Shown here: positions 37,636 through 45,313 of the stretch, in pieces
Numbering within the stretch: the first letter of the stretch is position 1
Layout: each line of letters begins with the position of its first letter
Source: Streptococcus bovimastitidis
GTDB taxonomy: Bacteria > Bacillota > Bacilli > Lactobacillales > Streptococcaceae
Reading direction: 5' to 3'
NCBI RefSeq assembly: GCF_001885095.1
Contig: NZ_LZDD01000001.1
Coordinates: 310,001-374,000, forward strand
Length of the DNA stretch: 64,000 nucleotides
Program-made: the position numbers and the translations under genes
The notes under the pieces: model-generated
The model's database searches: none
What the model saw: only the letters and a program-made list of their open reading frames with translations
What the model was told of the DNA's origin: nothing

Positions 37636-39546
37636 ATGATTATTTTACAAGCTAATAAAATTGAACGCTCTTTTTCGGGGCAGGTCCTCTTTCAAAATAT
37701 TAATCTTCAAGTTGATCAAAGAGATCGGATTGCCTTAGTTGGACCAAATGGGGCAGGAAAGTCTACACTCTTAAAAATCTTAGTCGGTGAAGAAGTGCCA
37801 ACCAGTGGTGAAATCAATAAGAAAAAAGACATGAGTCTCTCTTATTTATCTCAGGATAGCCGTTTTGAGTCTTCAAAAACTATTTATGAGGAAATGCTGG
37901 CTGTTTTTACTGATTTACGTCAGGATGAAGCTAAGTTGCGTCAAATGGAAATTGAAATGGGACAGCTTACCGGTCAAGACTTAGAAAAGGTCATGAAAAC
38001 TTATGACCAATTAACGGAATCTTTCCGTCTTCGTAATGGTTTTTCTTATGAGTCTGATATTAAGGCTATTCTCAACGGCTTTAAGTTTGATGAAAGCATG
38101 TGGTCCATGCCTATTGAATCCTTATCAGGCGGACAAAATACCCGTTTAGCCTTGGCTAAAATGCTCTTAGAGAGACCTGATTTGTTGGTGTTGGATGAAC
38201 CGACCAACCACTTGGATATTGAAACCATAGCCTGGTTAGAAAATTACCTGACCAATTATCAAGGCGCCCTTTTAATTGTCAGCCATGACCGTTATTTCTT
38301 AGATAAAGTAGCCACTGTAACTTTTGATTTACGCCCTAATGGTATTGACCGTTATGTTGGCAACTATTCACAGTTTGTTGACTTAAAGGCAGCCAAAATT
38401 GCTAGTGAAGAAAAGAACTATGAAAAGCAACAAAAAGAAATTGCTAAGTTGGAAGATTTTGTCCAAAAAAATATTGTCAGAGCCTCAACTACTAAACGGG
38501 CCCAAGCAAGACGCAAACAGTTGGCTAAAATTGAGCGACTGGATAAACCGACTGCCGCTAAAAAATCAGCTAATATGACCTTCCATTCTGAAAAGCCTTC
38601 CGGCAACCAGGTATTAATGGTTGAAGAAGCGGCCATTGGTTACGACAATGAGGTGCTATCAGAACCCATTGAAATAGAAGTCAAAAAATATGATGCCATC
38701 GCTATCGTAGGGCCAAATGGAATTGGAAAATCAACGCTAATCAAATCCATCATTCAACAAATTCCTTTTATCAAAGGTAAAGTCAAATATGGTGCCAATG
38801 TAACCATGGGTTATTATGACCAAACCCAATCACGGTTAACACCAAGCAATACCGTTTTGGATGAATTGTGGAATGACTTTCCGACTACGCCTGAATTGGA
38901 TATCAGAAACCGACTAGGAGCCTTTCTCTTTTCTGGCGAGGATGTCAAAAAGACAGTTGGAATGCTCTCAGGTGGTGAGCGGGCCCGTTTGCTTTTGGCC
39001 AAACTCTCAATGGAAAATAATAACTTCTTGATTCTGGATGAGCCGACCAACCACTTGGACATCGACAGTAAAGAAGTTTTAGAAAATGCCCTTATTGATT
39101 ATGACGGGACCTTAGTCTTCGTTAGTCATGACCGTTATTTTATCAATCGCGTAGCTTCTAAGGTATTAGAAATTACAGAAACTGGGTCTAGCCTTTTCTT
39201 GGGCGACTATGATTATTATGTTGAGAAAAAAGCTGAGCTGGCAGAATTAGCTGCCCTAACGCAACCTGAAGAAGAGAGCCAAGAAGACCAGCTTGAAAGT
39301 GCTAACGATTACCAAAAGCAAAAAGAAAACCAAAAAGAAGTCCGCAAGTTGACACGCCGTTTGCAAGAAGTAGAAGCACGCTTAGAGGAAATCGAAGCAT
39401 CACAGGCAGCTATTAATGAAAAAATGTTTCAAATTAATGATCCTGGTCAATTGATTGATAGTCAAAAAGAATTGGATCAACTTGAAGAAGAGCAAATGCT
39501 GCTCATGGAAGAATGGGAGGAAATTGGTACACAACTTGACATCTAA
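37636..39546 (+). CDS. ABC-F family ATPase (ribosome-associated)
   Basis: A 636-residue protein with two ATPase cassettes and no membrane segments. Cassette 1: GPNGAGKST near 36, LSGGQNTRLALAKML near 155, LVLDEPTNHLDI. Cassette 2: GPNGIGKST near 361, LSGGERARLLLAKL near 447, LILDEPTNHLD. A linker (about 240-320) and a C-terminal coiled coil (about 555-636, many E, Q and K) complete the ABC-F layout. Such proteins act on the ribosomal E site in translation or antibiotic resistance. The frame extends upstream to 37588, but that stretch is the promoter; the start MIILQANKIERSF is the family N-terminus and implies a leaderless mRNA. Confidence 0.92.
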   Translation: MIILQANKIERSFSGQVLFQNINLQVDQRDRIALVGPNGAGKSTLLKILVGEEVPTSGEINKKKDMSLSYLSQDSRFESSKTIYEEMLAVFTDLRQDEAKLRQMEIEMGQLTGQDLEKVMKTYDQLTESFRLRNGFSYESDIKAILNGFKFDESMWSMPIESLSGGQNTRLALAKMLLERPDLLVLDEPTNHLDIETIAWLENYLTNYQGALLIVSHDRYFLDKVATVTFDLRPNGIDRYVGNYSQFVDLKAAKIASEEKNYEKQQKEIAKLEDFVQKNIVRASTTKRAQARRKQLAKIERLDKPTAAKKSANMTFHSEKPSGNQVLMVEEAAIGYDNEVLSEPIEIEVKKYDAIAIVGPNGIGKSTLIKSIIQQIPFIKGKVKYGANVTMGYYDQTQSRLTPSNTVLDELWNDFPTTPELDIRNRLGAFLFSGEDVKKTVGMLSGGERARLLLAKLSMENNNFLILDEPTNHLDIDSKEVLENALIDYDGTLVFVSHDRYFINRVASKVLEITETGSSLFLGDYDYYVEKKAELAELAALTQPEEESQEDQLESANDYQKQKENQKEVRKLTRRLQEVEARLEEIEASQAAINEKMFQINDPGQLIDSQKELDQLEEEQMLLMEEWEEIGTQLDI

Positions 39547-39568
39547 TTGTCATAAAGTCTCAGAAATT

Positions 39569-39593
39569 GGGTTGCGAAAGCAATCCTCTTTTT
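39569..39593 (+). terminator. Terminator after the ABC-F gene
   Basis: GGGTTGC (39569-39575) pairs with GCAATCC (39580-39586, one G-T) around a GAAA loop, followed by TCTTTTTT. Confidence 0.8.
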
Positions 39594-39706
39594 TAAACTG
39601 TTATATATTATAAAGGGTAAAAGTATAACAGATATTGTTAGTCGTTTCACAAACTATAAATTGGCGACAAATGCTTATTTTTAAGCTTAGAAAGCGATTT
39701 AAAAAC

Positions 39707-39735
39707 TTGCATCTTATCACAAAATAGGTTAATAT
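39707..39735 (+). promoter_or_regulatory. Promoter of the pyruvate dehydrogenase operon
   Basis: TTGCAT (39707-39712), a 17-bp spacer and TAATAT (39730-39735), 31 nt before the E1 alpha start. Confidence 0.65.
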
Positions 39736-39766
39736 GGATGAGTAAAATGAAAAAATGGAGGCCAAA

Positions 39767-40735
39767 ATGGTAACAGTTTCTAAAGAACAACATTTGGATA
39801 TGTTTTTAAAAATGGAACGTATCCGTGAATTTGATTCACGTATTAACAAACTTGTACGTCGTGGATTTGTACAAGGGATGACTCACTTCTCAGTAGGTGA
39901 AGAAGCGGCCAATGTTGGTGCAGTAGCACACTTAACTTATGATGATATTATTTTCTCAAACCACCGTGGACATGGACAATCAATCGCAAAAGACATGGAT
40001 CTTAACAAAATGATGGCTGAGTTAGCTGGTAAAGCTACTGGTGTCTCAAAAGGTCGTGGTGGTTCAATGCACTTAGCCGACTTTGAAAAAGGTAACTACG
40101 GAACTAACGGTATCGTTGGTGGTGGTTATGCTCTTGCAGTTGGTGCAGCCTTAACACAACAATATAAAGGAACTAACAACATCGTTGTTGCCTTCTCTGG
40201 AGACGGTGCAACTAACGAAGGTTCATTCCATGAGTCTGTTAACATGGCAGCAACTTGGAAATTACCAGTTATCTTCTTTATCATCAACAACCGTTACGGT
40301 ATTTCAATGAGTATTAACAATGCAACAAACACTCCTCACTTGTACACTCGTGCGGAAGCTTATGGAATCCCTGGTTTCTATTGTGAAGACGGAAATGATT
40401 TAATGGCAGTTTATGAAACAATGGACGAAGCTGTTAAACATGTACGTGGTGGAAACGGACCTGCAATCGTTGAAGTAGAATCTTACCGTTGGTTTGGTCA
40501 CTCAACAGCAGATGCTGGTAAATACCGTTCTAAAGAAGAAGTTGCTTCTTGGAAAGAAAAAGATCCAATGATCAAGTACAGAGCCTACCTTACTAAAGAA
40601 GGTATCGCCACTGATGAAGAGTTGGATGCTATTCAAGCACAAGTCGTTAAAGAAATTGATGATGCTTATGAATATGCTCAAAATAGTCCAGACCCTGAGC
40701 TTTCAGTTGCTTTTGAAGACATTTGGGTAGACTAA
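39767..40735 (+). CDS. pdhA: Pyruvate dehydrogenase complex E1 alpha subunit (AcoA-like)
   Basis: A 322-residue thiamine-diphosphate subunit that decarboxylates pyruvate with E1 beta. The ThDP motif begins GDGATNEGSFHESVNMAATW near residue 146, and RGHGQSIAKD near 72 and GIVGGGYALAVGAA near 120 are family blocks. The start is ATG 39767, with GGAGG 5 nt upstream, rather than ATG 39755 further up. It resembles acetoin dehydrogenase AcoA, but in streptococci this operon acts as pyruvate dehydrogenase, making acetyl-CoA. First of four genes acoA-B-C-L. Confidence 0.93.
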   Translation: MVTVSKEQHLDMFLKMERIREFDSRINKLVRRGFVQGMTHFSVGEEAANVGAVAHLTYDDIIFSNHRGHGQSIAKDMDLNKMMAELAGKATGVSKGRGGSMHLADFEKGNYGTNGIVGGGYALAVGAALTQQYKGTNNIVVAFSGDGATNEGSFHESVNMAATWKLPVIFFIINNRYGISMSINNATNTPHLYTRAEAYGIPGFYCEDGNDLMAVYETMDEAVKHVRGGNGPAIVEVESYRWFGHSTADAGKYRSKEEVASWKEKDPMIKYRAYLTKEGIATDEELDAIQAQVVKEIDDAYEYAQNSPDPELSVAFEDIWVD

Positions 40736-40796
40736 GTTCGGATTTAGCCGTAAACGTTTAAACTAACAAAAATACGATTAAAACTAGGAGTAAATA

Positions 40797-41795
40797 ATGA
40801 GTGAAACAAAATTAATGGCTTTGCGTGAAGCCGTAAATCTTGCCATGACTGAAGAAATGCGCAAGGATGAAAATATCTACCTTATGGGTGAAGATGTTGG
40901 TGTCTATGGTGGTGACTTTGGTACATCAGTAGGAATGATTGAAGAATTTGGACCAAAACGTGTTAAAGACACTCCAATTTCTGAAGCTGCTATCTCTGGT
41001 GCGGCTATCGGTTCTGCCATCACAGGTTTACGTCCAATCGTTGACGTAACTTTCATGGACTTCCTTACAATCATGATGGATGCTATCGTTAACAACGGTG
41101 CTAAAAATAACTACATGTTTGGGGGCGGTCTTAAAACACCTGTTACTTTCCGTGTGGCTTCAGGTTCAGGTATCGGATCTGCAGCACAACACTCACAATC
41201 ACTTGAAGCATGGTTAACACATATTCCAGGGATTAAAGTTGTTGCACCAGGAAACGCTAACGACGCTAAAGGACTTTTGAAATCTTCTATCCAAGATAAC
41301 AATATCGTTCTTTTCATGGAGCCAAAAGCGCTTTATGGTAAAAAAGAAGAAGTTAACCAAGATCCTGATTTCTACATTCCACTTGGTAAAGGTGAAATCA
41401 AACGTGAAGGTACTGACTTAACAATCGTTTCTTACGGACGTATGTTAGAGCGCGTTCTTCAAGCTGCTGAAGAAGTTGCTGAAGAAGGCATCAACGTTGA
41501 AGTTGTTGACCCTCGTACATTGGTTCCACTTGATAAAGAGTTAATCATCGAATCAGTTAAGAAAACTGGTAAAGTGATGCTTGTCAACGATGCATACAAA
41601 ACTGGTGGTTACATCGGTGAAATCGCGACAATGATTACTGAAAGCGAAGCATTTGATTATCTTGATCATCCAATCGTTCGTTTAGCAAGTGAAGATGTGC
41701 CAGTTCCTTACGCACGTGTCTTAGAACAAGCTATCTTACCAGATGTTGAAAAAATCAAAGCTGCTATTATCAAAATGGCAAAAAATGGTAACTAA
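40797..41795 (+). CDS. pdhB: Pyruvate dehydrogenase complex E1 beta subunit (AcoB-like)
   Basis: A 332-residue transketolase-like subunit, beginning MSETKLMALREAVNLAMTEE. The blocks GEDVGVYGGDFGTS near 32, DTPISEAAISGAAIGSA near 60 (cofactor-activating Glu) and VVDPRTLVPLD near 241 are typical. It completes the E1 active site with the subunit coded 61 bp upstream. AGGAG lies 7-8 nt before the ATG. The hairpin near 41806-41838 after the gene has no T run and may be an mRNA-processing or stability element. Confidence 0.95.
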   Translation: MSETKLMALREAVNLAMTEEMRKDENIYLMGEDVGVYGGDFGTSVGMIEEFGPKRVKDTPISEAAISGAAIGSAITGLRPIVDVTFMDFLTIMMDAIVNNGAKNNYMFGGGLKTPVTFRVASGSGIGSAAQHSQSLEAWLTHIPGIKVVAPGNANDAKGLLKSSIQDNNIVLFMEPKALYGKKEEVNQDPDFYIPLGKGEIKREGTDLTIVSYGRMLERVLQAAEEVAEEGINVEVVDPRTLVPLDKELIIESVKKTGKVMLVNDAYKTGGYIGEIATMITESEAFDYLDHPIVRLASEDVPVPYARVLEQAILPDVEKIKAAIIKMAKNGN

Positions 41796-41805
41796 TAGAC
41801 AAAGA

Positions 41806-41838
41806 AAGAAGTCTCAAATCTGAGGCTTCCTTCCGTCT
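41806..41838 (+). other. Intra-operon hairpin between E1 beta and E2 genes
   Basis: GAAG-T-CTCA pairs with TGAG-G-CTTC around AATC (near 41813-41832), enclosed by TAGAC/GTCTA. No T tract follows, so termination is not expected; possible effect on differential mRNA stability. Confidence 0.5.
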
Positions 41839-41908
41839 ATTCCGTGATAAAAATATCTGACCATTATGGCCATGTTATTTTTAGAAAAGTGAAATCGAAA
41901 GGAAAATT

Positions 41909-43327
41909 ATGGCTGTCGAAATCATTATGCCAAAACTCGGTGTTGATATGCAAGAAGGCGAAATCATCGAGTGGAAAAAACAAGTCGGTGATACCGTCAA
42001 CGAAGGCGATATTCTTCTTGAAATCAATTCTGACAAAACAAACATGGAAATCGAAGCAGAAGATGCTGGTGTTCTCTTAAAAATTATTCGTCAAGAAGGT
42101 GATGTTGTTCCAGTAACAGAAGTTATTGGTTACATCGGAGCTGAAGGCGAAAATGTTGATAACATTGCTTCAAGCGAAAAAACAAGCGAAATTCCTGCTC
42201 CAAATTCTGCAGATGCTGCTCCAACAGTAGCACCAAAAGAAGATGTTGAACGTCCTGCAACACCAGTTCCAGCTACAGCGGCTGCACCTCAAGGAGACGA
42301 TTCTTCTGTTCGCGCAACACCTGCTGCTCGTAAAATGGCTCGTGAAATGGGCGTCAGCTTAGGACAAGTATCTGGTACGGGTCCAAAAGGCCGTGTTCAT
42401 GCAGAAGACGTTGAGAACTTCAAGAATGCCCAACCTAAAGCATCACCATTGGCACGTAAAATGGCTGAAGATGCTGGTCTTGATTTAGCTGCTGTAAATG
42501 GTAGTGGCTTCAATGGCAAGGTTATGAAAGAAGACATTCTTGCGGCTATCGAAGAAAGCAAACCTGCCCAAGCACCTGCTGCCAAATCAGCTGAAGCTGA
42601 AAAACCAAAAGCTGAATTACCTGAAGGTGTTGAAATCATTAAGATGTCAGCTATGCGTAAAGCTATCTCTAAAGGTATGACGAACTCATACTTAACAGCT
42701 CCATCATTCACTCTTAACTATGATATTGATATGACTGAGATGATGGCTCTACGTAAGAAATTAATCGATCCAATCATGGAAAAAACTGGTCTTAAAGTAT
42801 CCTTTACTGACCTTATCGGTATGGCTGTTGTTAAAACATTGATGAAACCAGAACACCGTTACATGAATGCTTCATTAATCAACGACGCAACTGAAATCGA
42901 ATTGCATAAATTCGTTAACATCGGTATCGCCGTTGGTCTTGACGATGGACTTATCGTACCAGTTGTTCACAATGCAGATCAAATGACCCTTGCTGACTTT
43001 GTTGTTGCATCTAAAGATGTTATCAAGAAAACACAAGCTGGTAAATTGAAAGCAGCTGAAATGTCTGGTTCAACATTCTCAATCACTAACCTTGGTATGT
43101 TTGGAACAAAAACATTTAACCCAATCATCAACCAACCAAACTCAGCAATCTTAGGTGTCGGCGCAACTATTCCAACACCAACAGTTGTTAATGGTGAAAT
43201 TGTGGCTCGTCCAATCATGGCAATGTGCTTAACCATTGACCACCGTCTTGTTGATGGTATGAATGGTGCTAAATTCATGGTTGATCTTAAGAACTTAATG
43301 GAAAATCCATTTGGTCTATTAATCTGA
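41909..43327 (+). CDS. pdhC: Dihydrolipoamide acetyltransferase (E2), AcoC-like
   Basis: A 472-residue E2. Residues 1-80 form a lipoyl domain with the lipoylated Lys in SDKTNMEIEA near residue 42. After a Pro/Ala-rich linker there are two subunit-binding domains: ATPAARKMAREMGVSLGQVSG near 132 and ASPLARKMAEDAGLDLAAVNG near 175. The catalytic core (about 240-472) ends with the acetyltransferase motif DHRLVDGMNGAKF near 443. It transfers the acetyl group from E1 to CoA and forms the core of the complex. A ribosome site GAAAGGA precedes the ATG. Two binding domains instead of one is the unusual point. Confidence 0.95.
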   Translation: MAVEIIMPKLGVDMQEGEIIEWKKQVGDTVNEGDILLEINSDKTNMEIEAEDAGVLLKIIRQEGDVVPVTEVIGYIGAEGENVDNIASSEKTSEIPAPNSADAAPTVAPKEDVERPATPVPATAAAPQGDDSSVRATPAARKMAREMGVSLGQVSGTGPKGRVHAEDVENFKNAQPKASPLARKMAEDAGLDLAAVNGSGFNGKVMKEDILAAIEESKPAQAPAAKSAEAEKPKAELPEGVEIIKMSAMRKAISKGMTNSYLTAPSFTLNYDIDMTEMMALRKKLIDPIMEKTGLKVSFTDLIGMAVVKTLMKPEHRYMNASLINDATEIELHKFVNIGIAVGLDDGLIVPVVHNADQMTLADFVVASKDVIKKTQAGKLKAAEMSGSTFSITNLGMFGTKTFNPIINQPNSAILGVGATIPTPTVVNGEIVARPIMAMCLTIDHRLVDGMNGAKFMVDLKNLMENPFGLLI

Positions 43328-43430
43328 TCTAGAGCAACAAATAATCAGTAAGTTTTATAAATAAGAGTTATAATAGAATTAGTTCATAAGTTAGAAATCT
43401 GCTTATGGTAAAGTTAAAAAGGAGAATATA

Positions 43431-45185
43431 ATGGCTGTTGAAATTATTATGCCTAAACTTGGTGTTGACATGCAAGAAGGTGAAATCATCGAGTGGAAAA
43501 AACAAGAAGGTGAAACTGTAAACGTTGGTGACATCCTTCTTGAAATCAATTCAGATAAAACAAGCATGGAAATCGAAGCTGAAGACGCTGGTGTCCTCAT
43601 CAAAATCGTTCGCCAAGCTGGTGATGTTGTTCCTGTAACAGAAGTTATTGGTTACTTAGGTGCAGAAGGTGAAGTGGTTGAAGAAGGTGCAGCTCCTGCA
43701 TCTGCTGAAAAAGCAACTGCTGACTTAGAAGCAGCTGGTCTTGAAGTTCCTAAAGCTCCAGAAGCAGCAGCAGCTCCAATAGCTGACAAAGCGCCACTTG
43801 CTGATGACGAATATGATATTATCGTTGTAGGTGGTGGACCTGCTGGTTACTACGCTGCTATCCGTGGTGCACAACTTGGCGGAAAAGTTGCTATCGTTGA
43901 AAAATCTGAATTTGGAGGAACATGTCTAAATGTCGGCTGTATCCCAACTAAAACTTACCTTAAAAATGCTGAAATCCTAGATGGTATCAAACATGCAGCA
44001 GGTCGTGGTATCAACCTTGCTTCAACAAACTACACTATCGACATGGATAAAACAGTTGACTTCAAAAACACTGTTGTTAAGAAATTGACAAGTGGTGTAT
44101 CTGGTCTTCTTCGTGCAAACAAAGTTAAAATGTACAATGGTCTTGGTCAAGTTAACCCTGACAAGACAGTTACAATTGGTTCAGAAACAATCAAAGGACG
44201 CAATGTTATCCTTGCGACTGGTTCTAAAGTTTCACGCATCAACATCCCAGGTATTGATTCTAAATTAGTTTTAACTTCAGATGATATCTTAGACTTACGT
44301 GAAATGCCTAAATCACTTGCTGTTATGGGTGGTGGTGTTGTTGGTATCGAGCTTGGTCTTGTTTGGGCATCTTACGGTGTTGACGTAACAGTTATTGAAA
44401 TGGCTGACCGCATCATCCCAGCAATGGATAAAGAAATCTCAACTGAACTTCAAAAAATCCTTTCTAAAAAAGGCATGAAGATCAAAACATCAGTTGGTGT
44501 ATCTGAAATCGTTGAAGAAAACAACCAATTAACATTGAAATTAAACAATGGTGAAGAAGTTGTTGCTGAAAAAGCTCTTCTTTCAATCGGTCGTGTACCA
44601 CAAATGAACGGACTTGAAAACCTTAACCTTGAAATGGATCGTAACCGTATCAAAGTTAACGAATACCAAGAAACTTCAATCCCAGGTATCTACGCTCCTG
44701 GTGATGTTAACGGAACTAAAATGCTTGCCCACGCTGCTTACCGTATGGGTGAAGTTGCAGCTGAAAATGCAATGCATGGAAACGTTCGTAAAGCTAACCT
44801 TGAATTCACTCCAGCAGCAGTTTACACTCACCCTGAAGTGGCAATGGTTGGTATGACAGAAGAAGATGCTCGTGCTAAATACGGTGATGTTCTTATCGGT
44901 AAAAACAGCTTTACAGGTAACGGACGTGCCATCGCTTCTAACGAAGACCAAGGTTTCGTAAAAGTTATCGCTGATGCTAAATTCCACGAAATCCTCGGTG
45001 TTCACATCGTTGGACCTGCTGCCGCTGAAATGATCAACGAAGCAGCAACAATCATGGAAGCAGAATTAACAGTTGATGAATTGTTACTTTCAATCCACGG
45101 TCACCCAACATTCTCAGAAGTTATGTACGAAGCATTCGCTGATGTATTAGGTGAAGCTATCCATAACCCACCAAAACGCAAATAA
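43431..45185 (+). CDS. pdhD: Dihydrolipoamide dehydrogenase (E3) with N-terminal lipoyl domain, AcoL-like
   Basis: A 584-residue E3. Residues 1-80 are a lipoyl domain (SDKTSMEIEA) nearly identical to that of E2, then a linker and the flavoprotein: GGGPAGYYAAIRGAQLGG near 142, redox-active GGTCLNVGCIPTK near 163, NAD-binding GGGVVGIELGLVW near 303, and the C-terminal HGHPTFSE near 562. It reoxidises dihydrolipoamide with NAD+. The extra lipoyl domain on E3 is known from streptococcal and clostridial-type acoL. A terminator follows at 45212. Confidence 0.95.
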   Translation: MAVEIIMPKLGVDMQEGEIIEWKKQEGETVNVGDILLEINSDKTSMEIEAEDAGVLIKIVRQAGDVVPVTEVIGYLGAEGEVVEEGAAPASAEKATADLEAAGLEVPKAPEAAAAPIADKAPLADDEYDIIVVGGGPAGYYAAIRGAQLGGKVAIVEKSEFGGTCLNVGCIPTKTYLKNAEILDGIKHAAGRGINLASTNYTIDMDKTVDFKNTVVKKLTSGVSGLLRANKVKMYNGLGQVNPDKTVTIGSETIKGRNVILATGSKVSRINIPGIDSKLVLTSDDILDLREMPKSLAVMGGGVVGIELGLVWASYGVDVTVIEMADRIIPAMDKEISTELQKILSKKGMKIKTSVGVSEIVEENNQLTLKLNNGEEVVAEKALLSIGRVPQMNGLENLNLEMDRNRIKVNEYQETSIPGIYAPGDVNGTKMLAHAAYRMGEVAAENAMHGNVRKANLEFTPAAVYTHPEVAMVGMTEEDARAKYGDVLIGKNSFTGNGRAIASNEDQGFVKVIADAKFHEILGVHIVGPAAAEMINEAATIMEAELTVDELLLSIHGHPTFSEVMYEAFADVLGEAIHNPPKRK

Positions 45186-45211
45186 AAATATCTTATTTAA
45201 ATGAAATAATC

Positions 45212-45241
45212 AAAAAAGTTTAGGATTTCCTAAACTTTTTT
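45212..45241 (+). terminator. Pyruvate dehydrogenase operon terminator
   Basis: A perfect 14-bp stem (45212-45225 with 45228-45241) followed by further T residues. Confidence 0.9.
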
Positions 45242-45264
45242 GTTCTTTTTTTTTCAATTAGGAG

Positions 45265-45296
45265 TATAATATAATCATAAAATGTAAACGCTTTCG
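45265..45296 (+). promoter_or_regulatory. Promoter and cre-like site of the P-type ATPase gene
   Basis: Two overlapping -10 boxes (TATAAT at 45265-45270 and 45270-45275), then TGTAAACGCTTTCG at 45283-45296, a near-consensus catabolite responsive element placed just after the expected transcription start, where CcpA would block transcription. Confidence 0.65.
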
Positions 45297-45313
45297 AAAT
45301 CGAGGGTTTGATC

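Noticed and set aside
39601-39849. An 82-codon minus-strand frame over the pyruvate dehydrogenase promoter
   Set aside because: It overlaps the promoter and start of E1 alpha, has no ribosome site, and looks like chance in AT-rich DNA.
40797-45185. Acetoin dehydrogenase rather than pyruvate dehydrogenase
   Set aside because: The proteins are AcoABCL-like, but no acetoin-specific neighbours (acoR, acoX) are present and streptococci use this operon for pyruvate; the pyruvate call is kept as the better inference.
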